Positions 41,527-50,478 of a stretch of 64,000 bases of DNA are shown piece by piece; position 1 is the first letter of the stretch, and every line of letters starts with the position of its first letter. This DNA is from Flavobacterium sp. TR2 (GTDB lineage Bacteria; Bacteroidota; Bacteroidia; Flavobacteriales; Flavobacteriaceae): positions 4,092,001 through 4,156,000 of the forward strand of contig NZ_CP104307.1 in assembly GCF_025252405.1 (NCBI RefSeq). The letters are read 5' to 3'. The notes under the pieces are model-generated. The model worked only from the letters and a program-made list of their open reading frames with translations, had not been told where the DNA came from and ran no database searches. The translations under genes were made by a program, and so were the position numbers.

Positions 41527-42477
41527 TTACAACACCAACTCCATCTGAATATTACATCTCTTGTAAGGTGTTTCGAGGCCAAAAACTTTTTCAAAACCTA
41601 ATTTATAATATAGATTTATAGCTGGTTTTAAGATCGTGTTGCTTTCTAAATATATTTTTTTTGCGCCAAGTTCTTTTGCCTTTTCTGCAATTGCTTTTCC
41701 AAGAAGCCATCCAATGCTTTTTCCTTGGGCTTTGGGTGAAACAGCCATTTTTGCCATTTCAAAATCATATTCAGAATTATTCATTTTAATCAATGCGCAG
41801 ACACCCACAGGTTCATTTTCATATAGAGCCACGAGAATTTTCCCTCCTTTTTTCAAAATATAATCGTCAGGATTGTCTAATGCTTTGTAATCTGCTTCTT
41901 CCATTTCGAAATAAGCTGATATCCATTCTACATTCAGGGCTCTAAAAGCTTCCTGATATTTTGGTTCGTAATCAACTATTTGCACATCCTTACTTTCTCT
42001 CTTTTTCTTTTGTTGGCTCACTCTTTTGATTAGTGATTTTTGCTCCAGTAAAAATTCCCATTCTTCTAGTGCGGCCCACAAATTATGTTTGCTTTCAGCA
42101 ATTATTTCTTCAACTGCAACATCTATATCTTCCAATTGCTGCTTCATTTGCTTCGAAACCAAAATGCCTTTTTCAGTCAAAGCAACGTTATTCTTGCGTT
42201 TATCATCAGATTTTGCATTTTCCTGAATTAGTCCCGCAGTGATCAATTCCTGAATAATTTTACTCACAGATGGCTGCGAATGCCCAATTTCATTAGCAAT
42301 TTCAGTGATTGTAATTTCGCGTTCTTCAGCCAATGTGTAAAATACGGGAAACCATTTTGGCACAAAATCAACCCCGTACAATTCGTATATTTTAGCTGCA
42401 TCATCTGTAACTATAGCTGTCATTAAACGTAAACGGCTTCCGAGAGCTGCTTTTCCAACTTTATCAAAAAATTCCAT
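41527..42477 (-). CDS. MarR regulator fused to a GNAT acetyltransferase
   Basis: A 316-aa two-domain protein. Residues 1-150 are a MarR winged helix: EITITEIANEIGHSQPSVSKIIQELITAGLI (about 54-84) and NAKSDDKRKNNVALTEKG. Residues 165-316 are a GNAT domain, with acetyl-CoA loop PKAQGKSIGWLLGKAIAEKA and ILKPAINLYYKLGFEKV. Such fusions are common in Bacteroidota; substrate unknown. It is monocistronic, with a palindrome ATAACTAGTTAT over its own promoter. Confidence 0.9.
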   Translation of the reverse strand: MEFFDKVGKAALGSRLRLMTAIVTDDAAKIYELYGVDFVPKWFPVFYTLAEEREITITEIANEIGHSQPSVSKIIQELITAGLIQENAKSDDKRKNNVALTEKGILVSKQMKQQLEDIDVAVEEIIAESKHNLWAALEEWEFLLEQKSLIKRVSQQKKKRESKDVQIVDYEPKYQEAFRALNVEWISAYFEMEEADYKALDNPDDYILKKGGKILVALYENEPVGVCALIKMNNSEYDFEMAKMAVSPKAQGKSIGWLLGKAIAEKAKELGAKKIYLESNTILKPAINLYYKLGFEKVFGLETPYKRCNIQMELVL

Positions 42478-42494
42478 AACAAATAATTAATTAT

Positions 42495-42515
42495 ATAACT
42501 AGTTATGCAAATGTA
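42495..42515 (-). promoter_or_regulatory. Promoter and palindromic operator of the MarR-GNAT gene
   Basis: TACATTTG (42515-42508 on the minus strand) is a -7 box. The perfect 12-bp palindrome ATAACTAGTTAT (42495-42506) covers the predicted transcription start, which fits autorepression by the MarR domain. Confidence 0.6.
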
Positions 42516-42548
42516 AAAAAAATCTTTTTCCAAAAGATTTTTTAGGCA

Positions 42549-42687
42549 CAAAGTTTCAAAGATTCAGAGGCGCAAAGTTTTTTTCGCAAAAAAGAGTCTA
42601 AGATTTATAAATCTTAGACTCTCTATATATATTGCTTAATAGCTAACTACATTATTTACGAAAAACTTTGCACCTCTGAACCTTTGT
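42549..42687. repeat. Nested palindrome, GCAAAG family with a 28-bp core
   Basis: Outer arms GATTCAGAGGCGCAAAG and CTTTGCACCTCTGAACC enclose the perfect palindrome GAGTCTAAGATTTATAAATC-TTAGACTC (42594-42621). It lies beyond the stop of the AraC gene and may be its terminator. Confidence 0.75.
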
Positions 42688-42694
42688 CCCTCAA

Positions 42695-43720
42695 TTACGC
42701 CGTAATTGCCAAAGAATTCAAATTAAACTTATATTCTTTTGGACTGCAGTTGAATTTTTGCTTGAAAATTTTGGAGAAATAGCTTCTGCTGGTAAAGCCA
42801 ATGCAGTATACGATTTCTGAAATATTTAGGTCAGAAGTTCTGATCAGGATTTCTGCTTTCAGCACTCGCATATGCGTAATGTAATCGTTGACGGTGCGAT
42901 TGTGGATCATTTTGAAGCCTTCCTGAAGTTTGTTTGGAGAAAGACCCGACTTTTTGCTCAAAGATTTGATTGAAAACGCTTCTTCGGGATTTGATTTTAT
43001 AAACTCTGAAAGTTCTTTTACTTCTTCCAACTCTCTTAATGTCAATCCGTTTGAATCGTTTGCAAAAGCATTTAGATCATCAGAATGCTGTTGGATTTCC
43101 ATGGCCAGAATGATTCTCATGATTCCTTCTTTCAATAAATTTCTAACAATTCCAGTTTGCGTAATCGAATTAAGCTGCTCAATTTTCTCTGCAATCTGCA
43201 AATTATATGATCCAATATAGAAGAATTCTGATGTCTGGCTGTTTTCAAAAAATGTATCTTTTACCTGCTGATTTAAAGAATGTGTCTGGTAATCAGTGTC
43301 AATCTGCGTTCCTACAATAATTAATGTCAGCTTTGTATTTTTTCCTTTTTCAAAAAACAGAACATTATCCTGATTTTGTTTAGACGATACAATTGCCGTC
43401 TGAAAGGTTTTTAGTTTTCGCTCTTCCCCATTCAATCCAAAACTGTGAGAAAGATTTCCTTTAGAACAATAAGCAAAATAAACCGGAGACGATTTTACAT
43501 TTAAAAAATCCAATCTGACATCTGTCGAAAATGTCATATCAAACTGAACATAGGAAATATTATCATTAAAAGAAGCTCCGATAATTGAACCTTCAGCAAA
43601 ACTATTTTCTACCTCGAGTGTATATTCGTCTAAGTCAAAAGTAACTTTTCCGTCAAAACTAGTCTGAAGCTCTTCAAAAATATTTTGAGTTTTTTCTGTA
43701 TTTATAGTAACAATTTTCAT
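42695..43720 (-). CDS. AraC-family transcriptional regulator
   Basis: A 341-aa protein. The N-terminal 230 residues form an unassigned ligand or dimer domain with a beta-rich start. The C-terminal AraC domain has two helix-turn-helix units: AFSIKSLSKKSGLSPNKLQEGFKMIH and LNISEIVYCIGFTSRSYFSKIFKQKFNCSPKEYKF, ending near the C-terminus. Target genes and signal unknown; no adjacent regulated operon is obvious. Confidence 0.9.
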   Translation of the reverse strand: MKIVTINTEKTQNIFEELQTSFDGKVTFDLDEYTLEVENSFAEGSIIGASFNDNISYVQFDMTFSTDVRLDFLNVKSSPVYFAYCSKGNLSHSFGLNGEERKLKTFQTAIVSSKQNQDNVLFFEKGKNTKLTLIIVGTQIDTDYQTHSLNQQVKDTFFENSQTSEFFYIGSYNLQIAEKIEQLNSITQTGIVRNLLKEGIMRIILAMEIQQHSDDLNAFANDSNGLTLRELEEVKELSEFIKSNPEEAFSIKSLSKKSGLSPNKLQEGFKMIHNRTVNDYITHMRVLKAEILIRTSDLNISEIVYCIGFTSRSYFSKIFKQKFNCSPKEYKFNLNSLAITA

Positions 43721-43892
43721 GGTTCGCCGGATTTAAAATTATAATTTGCCAAACAGATTATTTTGTCGAAATCTGAAAGTCAAAGTTCGTTTAAAGGCAA
43801 GCCTAATCTGTTATATAATTTTTCGGTTTTGTTTTATAATTCCTTATAAATGTTTATTTTAACGAATAGCACAATTTAGTAAAGAAATAAGT

Positions 43893-44378
43893 ATGGAGAG
43901 TTTTTCGTTTGCCCCAATCAGTTCATCAACTTCTAAAATTCTGATTTTAGGCACTATGCCTGGAACAAAATCTTTAGAACTCAACCAATATTATGGACAC
44001 AATCAGAATAACTTTTGGAAATTTATGTTTCAGGTTCTCGGAGAAGATTTTTCTAACGATTATGAAATGAGAAAAAGCTTGTTAATTAAAAATAATATCG
44101 CGCTCTGGGATGTCTTACAATTTTGCGAACGTGTTGGCAGTTTGGACAGTGCCATAAAAAATGAAATCGCAAATGATTTTGAAGATTTCTTAGCAACTCA
44201 CCCCAAAATAGAAAGCATTCTTTTTAACGGACAAAAAGCCGCGGCGTTTTTTAAAAAATATGTCCATTTAACAAAAGAATATAAAACATTCACACTCCCA
44301 TCAACAAGTCCTGCCAATGCCAGCAAGGCTTTTCAAGATAAGTTAAACGAGTGGAGCATCATTAAAACTTTATTGTAA
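43893..44378 (+). CDS. DNA-deoxyinosine / mismatch uracil-DNA glycosylase family protein
   Basis: A 161-aa protein of the uracil-DNA glycosylase superfamily. The active-site motif SSTSKILILGTMPGTKSLEL and QYYGHNQNNFWKFMFQVLGEDF (about 30-51) match hypoxanthine/uracil glycosylases, and FTLPSTSPANASKAFQDKLNEW is the late motif (residues 131-152) of that family. It would remove deaminated bases. It stands alone, between the AraC gene and a short leader hairpin. Confidence 0.9.
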   Translation: MESFSFAPISSSTSKILILGTMPGTKSLELNQYYGHNQNNFWKFMFQVLGEDFSNDYEMRKSLLIKNNIALWDVLQFCERVGSLDSAIKNEIANDFEDFLATHPKIESILFNGQKAAAFFKKYVHLTKEYKTFTLPSTSPANASKAFQDKLNEWSIIKTLL

Positions 44379-44603
44379 AGGCCAGTCTTTTATACAATTA
44401 AAATGTAAATATTGGAATCATGTAACTTTTTCCCTTTAAAATATAACAAAAAACAACTGCTCTCGAGCTAATTTTACATCAAAGAAAAATAAGCCATATT
44501 GAAGATTTGATCTAACGAAATGAAAAGGCTTTCTTCTTATTAAAATTTACAAAGCAAACTGTAAAAAGTTTAGTCTATAAAGAGAACATTGGTTATGTTA
44601 GTT

Positions 44604-44653
44604 TATTTTTGGGAAAAAGCTACTCTATAGAAATATAGAGTAGTTTTGTTTTT
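44604..44653 (+). promoter_or_regulatory. Promoter box followed by a perfect hairpin in the leader
   Basis: TATTTTTG (44604-44611) fits TAnnTTTG. Nine bases later comes CTACTCTATA-GAAA-TATAGAGTAG, a perfect 10-bp stem with a GAAA loop, then TTTTGTTTTT. It lies 26 bases before the ATG at 44680: an attenuator, a 5' stabiliser or a short terminated RNA. The rest of 44379-44603 shows nothing clear. Confidence 0.6.
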
Positions 44654-44679
44654 ATAGGCTACCATTTAAAGTTGAAAAC

Positions 44680-45114
44680 ATGAAAATCCAGACATACTAT
44701 AATCATATACGGTTTTATACCCCGCACCATTTTATATATTATCCTGTTTTAATTTTATTTTTAATCGCCAGCATCTACTTTGGAATTACAACAGAAGATC
44801 ATTTAATATGGGCATTTATAAGCGTGGCTTTTATATTTCTTTTCGTATTGGCCTATATGTTGCGCCAGCACTACGCGCTAACGCTGCAAAACAGAATTGT
44901 ACGTTTGGAAATGCGTTACCGTTATTTTAGCCTGACAGGCAAAAGATTTGAAGAATTTGAGTACAAGCTTACAGACGATCAAATATTTGCATTGCGTTTT
45001 GCGCCAGACAACGAGTTGATTCCTCTTATAGAGGATGTTCTAAAAAACAGCTTAACCGGCGATGCCATCAAAAAAGGAATAGTACACTGGAAAGCAGATT
45101 ATCACAGAGTTTAA
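44680..45114 (+). CDS. DUF6526 family membrane protein
   Basis: A 144-aa protein with two membrane helices (about 16-35 and 42-60: FIYYPVLILFLIASIYFGI and LIWAFISVAFIFLFVLAYML). A charged C-terminal cytoplasmic part follows: LQNRIVRLEMRYRYFSLTGKRFEE, the DUF6526 hallmark. Function unknown. It is monocistronic with its own leader hairpin and a terminator 22 bases downstream. Confidence 0.85.
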   Translation: MKIQTYYNHIRFYTPHHFIYYPVLILFLIASIYFGITTEDHLIWAFISVAFIFLFVLAYMLRQHYALTLQNRIVRLEMRYRYFSLTGKRFEEFEYKLTDDQIFALRFAPDNELIPLIEDVLKNSLTGDAIKKGIVHWKADYHRV

Positions 45115-45136
45115 AATAGTAATGCTATTAAAATAA

Positions 45137-45171
45137 AAAAGCTCAATTTGAATATTTCAGATTGAGCTTTT
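45137..45171. terminator. Bidirectional intrinsic terminator
   Basis: AAAAGCTCAAT and ATTGAGCTTTT form a 10-bp stem with a T-run, between the convergent DUF6526 gene and the membrane protein at 45185. Confidence 0.8.
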
Positions 45172-45184
45172 CTATTGAATTTTG

Positions 45185-46351
45185 CTATTGAACTTTCTTT
45201 TTATTAAAAATAAGATAAAACAAAAAGAGCACGATCCAGACGGAAACAATTACAGCAAAATAGATTCCGATAATATTGGGGTGCAAGTAATTAGGTTCGT
45301 AAAAAAGCTTGTCTAAGGTGGTAAATTTTTCTGCTAAAGCTTTCCTATCAAAACTATTTCTAATTCCGTTGAGAGGCTCGTCTTGATGATCTCTGTAATG
45401 ATACACATCTTGAGTAAGCTGTTTCGGAACCAAACTGGTTTCTATATTGTATTTTCTTAAAATCGTGTCTAATCTCTGAAAAGTATACGTCAATGAATCC
45501 TTCTTAGAATTATACAGCAATTTGTAACGATCTACAGCTGCCTGAAAAGTCTGCCCATAGATAGAATCTCCTTTTACAGGCTTAAATAACGATTTGTTTT
45601 CTAAGAAAATGCAAATATTCTTATCATGTTCCGGATGCACAGAAACGCTCTTAAAAACAATTTCTATACTGTCGCCAGCAACCGTTTTTGAGATAACTCT
45701 TTTGTACAATTCTTCTTTATCAAAACCAAGAAGATCAAAAATACTATCTGCCTTATTTGTTGTTTTATCAAAAGTGCTTGTTAGCGCTTTGATGGTATCT
45801 ATGCTATAGTAACTGGTTTCTGTAATTGGATATTCGCCCGTGACAATCGTATCTTCCTGTTTGATTACAGGATATGGTTTTGGATATAAAATATTTTCAT
45901 AGTTGAATAATTTCTCCGAACTGTAAGAAGTATATCCATACAAAAACGGATTTAAAACATTCAGGAGTTTTTTATCATTATTAAAATCATTTTCAGACAA
46001 TTCAGACTTCAATTTTGCATTCATTCCGAAACTGTAACTGACAAAAAATGAAAAAGTCAAAAATGAAATCAGCAGCAGGCAAATGGCAACTTTAAAAAGA
46101 TTGCCACCTTTGTAATTTTCTCTCGAATGATTGCGAACCAAAAATATCAAAAAGAGGAGCAAAAACAATCCGCTTACAAAAAAGTGCGAAATCGAAACGT
46201 CATCGTAAAATTTAAAACGATAAAATTCGGTGTAAATGTTAATATTCTTCAGCCCTTTAAAAGTAAAAAAACCGTATAAAAAATATGCTAAATGAATTAA
46301 GGCAAGTACAATAATAGATTTTATGAAATAACGCTTTAGTTTTTCTGTCAT
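45185..46351 (-). CDS. 388-aa membrane protein, unknown function
   Basis: Predicted helices at about 12-30, 53-73 and 85-107 and a C-terminal one at about 362-382; a long periplasmic or cytoplasmic middle part (about 110-355) holds repeated Asp/Lys-rich stretches (ADSIFDLLGFDKEELYKRVIS). No family is recognised. Its first 16 codons and 5' region are duplicated 360 bases upstream (46665-46980). Expression control is unclear. Confidence 0.7.
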   Translation of the reverse strand: MTEKLKRYFIKSIIVLALIHLAYFLYGFFTFKGLKNINIYTEFYRFKFYDDVSISHFFVSGLFLLLFLIFLVRNHSRENYKGGNLFKVAICLLLISFLTFSFFVSYSFGMNAKLKSELSENDFNNDKKLLNVLNPFLYGYTSYSSEKLFNYENILYPKPYPVIKQEDTIVTGEYPITETSYYSIDTIKALTSTFDKTTNKADSIFDLLGFDKEELYKRVISKTVAGDSIEIVFKSVSVHPEHDKNICIFLENKSLFKPVKGDSIYGQTFQAAVDRYKLLYNSKKDSLTYTFQRLDTILRKYNIETSLVPKQLTQDVYHYRDHQDEPLNGIRNSFDRKALAEKFTTLDKLFYEPNYLHPNIIGIYFAVIVSVWIVLFLFYLIFNKKKVQ

Positions 46352-46980
46352 TTTAAAAGGTGCTAAGGTTCTGAGATGCTAAGATACTAAGGTCCTTAAA
46401 ATTTATTTTGGCTTTCGCAAAAATATATTTTAGAAAATTAAAAAGACGCACAATGTGCGTCTAAAATGCAGGATTCGCAATCTTCAAATCTTTCTTTAGA
46501 TGCACTGCAGTGCATCTCTACAGAATTACAGAACTTGATTCTACAATTTTTAACTCCTGTAAAAAGACTGCCTCAATTTGAGGCAATCCACACAAACCTT
46601 TGAACCTTTGAACCTTTGAACCTTTGAACCTTTGAACCTTTGCAACTTTAAACCTAATAAAGCTAGTACAATAATAGATTTTATGAAATAACGCTTTAGT
46701 TTTTCTGCCATTTTAAAAGGTGCTAAGGTTCTGAGATGCTAAGGTACTAAGGTACTTAAAATTTATTTTGGCTTTCATAAAAATATATTTTAGAAAATTA
46801 CAAAGACGCAAAATGTGCGTCTAAAATGCAGGATCCGTAATCTTCCAATCTTTCGTTAGATGCACTGCAGTGCATCTCTACAGAATTACAGAACTTGATT
46901 CTACAATTTTTAACTCCTGTAAAAAGACTGCCTCAATTTGAGGCAGTCCAAACAAACCTTTAAGCCTTTGAACCTTTGCA
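46305..46980. repeat. 316-bp direct duplication, offset 360 bp
   Basis: 46305-46620 and 46665-46980 are near-identical, including AGTACAATAATAGATTTTAT, the start codon of the membrane protein gene, hairpin GACGCAC/GTGCGTC, palindrome ATGCACTGCAGTGCAT and ACTGCCTCAATTTGAGGCA. Between them are short TTTGAACC tandem repeats, the probable site of slipped or unequal recombination. The 46352-47023 gap holds only this material. Confidence 0.9.
46550..46711 (-). pseudogene. Duplicated 5' fragment of the 388-aa membrane protein gene
   Basis: MAEKLKRYFIKSIIVLALL matches the N-terminus of the 388-aa protein (MTEKLKRYFIKSIIVLALI), then runs into translated TTTGAACC repeats (QRFKGSK-type) and stops at 46550. 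The fragment could still be expressed if the duplicated upstream region holds the promoter. Confidence 0.65.
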
Positions 46981-47023
46981 ACTTTAAACCTAAGAACCTT
47001 AGCATCTTAGCATCTCAGAACCT

Positions 47024-48445
47024 TTACTTAGAAATATCAAACCCTTCCTTTACAATTTCGCTTTCTACCTTATCAATCAATTTATTGATTTTGCCCGTCA
47101 ATCTTTCTTTCTTCCAATCGCCCTTTGCGTATATTGCAACGGTGATTAAAGCAGTCACAACAGAAGAAATCGGAAAAGCCCACCAGATTCCAATTTTTCC
47201 CAAAGAAGTATTATGGGACAAAATGTAAGCAAGCGGAAACTGTATTACCCATTGCGAAACTAGTGTCAGAATCATGGGCAGTTTTGTATTTCCAACAGCA
47301 CGAAAAACACCCGTCAGGCAAAGCTGCAGCCCTAAAAAACCCCAAGAAAGACAAGTGATTCTCAGCAATTCTGTTCCGCCCTCAATAACAGCTTGATCAT
47401 TTGGAACAAAGAAAGCAATCAAATAAGGAGCAAAAATAAACGCTATGATTCCGAGACCTGTTAATAATCCGAAACCTAGATATGCTCCAAGTTTTGATAT
47501 TTCGGCCGCTCTATCAACATTTCCTGCTCCAATATTCTGGCCTACAAGAGTGGCAATCGCCATTGATAATCCCAAAGCTGGAATCAAAATCAGCTGAATC
47601 AAATTGGAACCTGCTCCATAAGAAGCAACTGTCAATGTACCAAAGCGAACAATCAAAAAAGTAATAGCCATCATGCCCAAAGCACGCATCGACTGCTCGA
47701 TTGAAGATGGAAAACCAATTTCAAAAGCTCTTTTAATATGCTTGTAATCAGGTTTAAAATCGGCAATGCGAAGATGGATTCCGTGTTTTCCTCTAAACAG
47801 AATCGCAAATCCGATTATAATAGCCAGAAGCTGTGTAGATAAAGTCGCCAGAGCGGCACCTTTTACGCCCAAAGCAGGAATAAAATTCCATCCGTAAATA
47901 AACAGCGGATCTAGAGCAAAGTTCAAAATCACAGTTCCCAAAACTATATACACAGGCAACGTTACGCGCCCCACTCCACGCATAATGGACTGGAAAATCA
48001 TAAATCCGAAACTAAAAACCAGACCGATAAATGCCACACGCATAAATCCTAAGGCATCTGCATAAACCGTTGGCGTGACCTTTAGCAGATATAAAAAATA
48101 CGGACTCAAAATGTATCCTATAATTGACAAGACTACAGATACAATAATCACCATCGACAAAGTCTGAGCCGCCACATGATTGACCATTTTCTGGTTTCCG
48201 GCCCCAAAATATTGCGCAATTAAAATAGAACCCGCAATAGCCAATCCGGTTCCTAAAGCAATGGTAAGAAATATTACCGGCGTACTAATTGAAACCGCAG
48301 CAACTGCATCTCCGCCCAAACGTCCTACCCAAAAAGCATCTACCAACTGATATGCGGCTTGTAATAAATTGGCAATCATAATAGGAACTGCCAATTTTAA
48401 TAATGAAGAAAGGATTGGCCCTTCTAACAATTCATTTTTTTTCAT
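47024..48445 (-). CDS. MATE-family multidrug efflux transporter
   Basis: A 473-aa protein with 12 hydrophobic segments in two MatE halves. The first opens LLKLAVPIMIANLLQAAYQLVDAFWVGRLGGDAVAAVSIST; the second has GFPSSIEQSMRALGMMAITFLI and VGQNIGAGNVDRAAEISKLGA. Probably a Na+- or H+-coupled drug exporter. It lies 60 bases after the MarR gene, and a perfect palindrome AAGTTGATATATCAACTT fills that gap, so the regulator very likely controls it. Confidence 0.93.
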   Translation of the reverse strand: MKKNELLEGPILSSLLKLAVPIMIANLLQAAYQLVDAFWVGRLGGDAVAAVSISTPVIFLTIALGTGLAIAGSILIAQYFGAGNQKMVNHVAAQTLSMVIIVSVVLSIIGYILSPYFLYLLKVTPTVYADALGFMRVAFIGLVFSFGFMIFQSIMRGVGRVTLPVYIVLGTVILNFALDPLFIYGWNFIPALGVKGAALATLSTQLLAIIIGFAILFRGKHGIHLRIADFKPDYKHIKRAFEIGFPSSIEQSMRALGMMAITFLIVRFGTLTVASYGAGSNLIQLILIPALGLSMAIATLVGQNIGAGNVDRAAEISKLGAYLGFGLLTGLGIIAFIFAPYLIAFFVPNDQAVIEGGTELLRITCLSWGFLGLQLCLTGVFRAVGNTKLPMILTLVSQWVIQFPLAYILSHNTSLGKIGIWWAFPISSVVTALITVAIYAKGDWKKERLTGKINKLIDKVESEIVKEGFDISK

Positions 48446-48470
48446 TTTTTCAAAATAATTATTTAAAAAT

Positions 48471-48488
48471 AAGTTGATATATCAACTT
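48471..48488. promoter_or_regulatory. Palindromic operator ahead of the MATE gene
   Basis: AAGTTGATATATCAACTT is a perfect 18-bp palindrome, of the TTGATATATCAA type common for MarR proteins, located 26 bases before the MATE start. Confidence 0.7.
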
Positions 48489-48505
48489 TTAAAAGTTAAA
48501 AAAAA

Positions 48506-48982
48506 TTAAAGCATTTCGAGCTTATCGGCATAAGACCTTACAGCATTTAGCGCTTCGATTTTTTCTTTTGGAGAAAAAACAGACATAACCTCCTCTTCTG
48601 CCCTTTTCATGAGAGAACGGATGCTTTTTGCCAATACAGTTCCTTCATTGGTAAGACTCACAATGTTTTTGCGTTTATCCATTTTATCTTTTACGACCTC
48701 AACCAATTTCTTTTTTTCAAGTGCCGAAATGCTTCTTAAAATAGACGATTTGTCGCGCATAGTCTTATCTGACAACTCTCTCTGCGAAAGACTTTTGTGA
48801 TGCAGAATCATAAGCAAGGGCAATTGTTCCAGCTGCAATGTAATTCCTGCTTCATTCATTAACGCGTTTGTACGTCTGAAAATTGCACGCTTTATACGAT
48901 GAATCTGAAAGAAGAAACTATCTGATATTTCCTCTTTCCAAAAATTTGAAAAACCTTCTTTATCGGTATGTTTTTTTTCCAT
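48506..48982 (-). CDS. MarR-family transcriptional regulator of the MATE gene
   Basis: A 158-aa winged-helix protein: LPLLMILHHKSLSQRELSDKTMRDKSSILRSISALEKKKLVEVVKDKMDKRKNIVSLTNEG (about 54-114) is the recognition region and wing. Related half-sites lie upstream of it (49003, 49043) and ahead of the MATE gene. The -7 box ends four bases before the ATG, so the mRNA may be leaderless. It is likely autorepressed and represses the MATE exporter; an inducing drug is likely but unknown. Confidence 0.9.
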   Translation of the reverse strand: MEKKHTDKEGFSNFWKEEISDSFFFQIHRIKRAIFRRTNALMNEAGITLQLEQLPLLMILHHKSLSQRELSDKTMRDKSSILRSISALEKKKLVEVVKDKMDKRKNIVSLTNEGTVLAKSIRSLMKRAEEEVMSVFSPKEKIEALNAVRSYADKLEML

Positions 48983-48986
48983 GATG

Positions 48987-49053
48987 CAAAATTACAAAAA
49001 AGAGTGATATGTCAACTATTTTTCAAAACAATCCTTATTTTATTGATATACAA
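48987..49053 (-). promoter_or_regulatory. marR promoter with operator half-sites
   Basis: TAATTTTG (48994-48987, minus strand) is the -7 box. AGTGATATGTCAACT (49003-49017) and TTGATATACAA (49043-49053) resemble the perfect operator at 48471 and overlap or flank the -33 region. Confidence 0.55.
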
Positions 49054-49156
49054 ACCATTCACAAAAATAATTAGGCTATAAAAACAAAAATGAACGATTA
49101 TTTTTACTAACTTTAATTGTTAAATATTGCCTAATAAAAACTTAAAAATTACTCTG

Positions 49157-50068
49157 ATGAAACAATTATTTATTTTTTTGGTAATGATGCTCCTTTGGAT
49201 TCCGCTAAACGCTCAGACAGTTGCCGAAACCAGCAAAGATGAAGACTTAACGACTTTTAAAACTGAAACAGACGATTTTCAAAATAATAGTGTAGATGAT
49301 CTGCCCTGGCACAATAGAAAATTTAAAGTTACTGCCGGCGGTTTTTTTCCCGTAAACAATACTCAAGTTAAAGTTGAAGGCAACAACGGAAATATAGGAA
49401 CTGAAATTGATCTTGAAAGCGATTTAGGTTTTACTAAATCAAGTGCTTCTTTTTTAGGAACATTTGACTGGCGCATTTCCAAAAGATCCCGATTAGGTTT
49501 TGAGTATTTTGTGCTTGATAGAACTGCGACCAAGACGCTGCAAAAAGATATTACTTTTGGAGATCACACTTACCCGATAGACGGAAGGGTTCAAGGTACT
49601 TTTAATGTGCAGATTGCCAGAATTGCTTATGGCTATGCCATTCTCTCCAAACCTAAATACCAAGCTGGCCTATTGATTGGAGCGCACGTGCTTTTTGCAG
49701 ATTTAGGCCTAAAATTAGAAGCTAACACGCAAAGTTTAGAGTATCGTGATACTTTTGACTTTACTGCTCCTCTGCCTGATGTTGGAATTTGGGGAGAATT
49801 TGTTCTTGGAAAACGCTGGGGTTTATATGCCAACGTAAATTATCTTGCCGTAAAAATTAATGATACCGACGGACGAATCATAAGCTACAATTTATCTGTT
49901 TTGTATAATGTTGTTCAAAACTTTAGCCTTACTGCTGGTTATACTGGTTTGAATTTTAGAATAGATACTGTTCAAGACCGATTAAATGGTTTCTTAAAAT
50001 GGGGCTATAACGGACCAACGATAACAGCTGTGTATACTTTTGGAAAACACGTTAAGGTTACTAAATAA
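49157..50068 (+). CDS. Outer-membrane beta-barrel-type protein, unknown function
   Basis: 303 aa from the ATG at 49157, which starts the signal peptide MKQLFIFLVMMLLWIPLNAQ; a TTG at 49127 is in frame but less likely. The mature part is beta-rich with alternating strands: FKVTAGGFFPVNNTQVKVEG, RRLGFEYFVLDRT-type, FNVQIARIAYGYAIL, SLTAGYTGLNFRI and a C-terminal YTFGKHVKVTK. It resembles Bacteroidota outer-membrane barrel proteins of unknown role. It is divergent from the marR gene. Confidence 0.75.
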   Translation: MKQLFIFLVMMLLWIPLNAQTVAETSKDEDLTTFKTETDDFQNNSVDDLPWHNRKFKVTAGGFFPVNNTQVKVEGNNGNIGTEIDLESDLGFTKSSASFLGTFDWRISKRSRLGFEYFVLDRTATKTLQKDITFGDHTYPIDGRVQGTFNVQIARIAYGYAILSKPKYQAGLLIGAHVLFADLGLKLEANTQSLEYRDTFDFTAPLPDVGIWGEFVLGKRWGLYANVNYLAVKINDTDGRIISYNLSVLYNVVQNFSLTAGYTGLNFRIDTVQDRLNGFLKWGYNGPTITAVYTFGKHVKVTK

Positions 50069-50073
50069 AAGTT

Positions 50074-50460
50074 GCTAAGGTTCTGAGATGCTAAGATGCT
50101 AAGTTTTTTTTAACGCAAAGGACGCAAAGTTTTTTCGCAAAGGGCGCTAAGTTTTTTTAGAGTCATTAAAATGAAAAAGTTCGCAAAGCTTGTTTTTATA
50201 AAACTTTGCGAACTTTGCATTTTATAAAATCTCATCTAAATTCTCAATAAAAGCTTCTTAACTTCCCGAAGCTTCGGAATTGCGAAAAAGCTTTGCGGAC
50301 TTTGCATTTTATAAAATCTCACAAAAAAACTTTGCCTCCCCTTTGCGAAAAAACTTTGCGGGCTTTGCGTTTTATAAAGTCTCAAAAAAAACTCTGCGTC
50401 CCGAGGCTTCGGGATTGCGAAAAAACTTTGCGAGCTTTGCGATCAAAATTATACTCAAAG
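50074..50460. repeat. Low-complexity AACTTTGCG-type repeats
   Basis: Repeated variants of TTGCGAAAAAACTTTGCGGG and GCTTTGCGTTTTATAAAATCTCA, with inverse copies (AACGCAAAGGACGCAAAG). It lies between convergent genes. Frames through it (from 50280) are repeat translations, not genes. Confidence 0.75.
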
Positions 50461-50478
50461 TATATAAACAAAAAAAAC

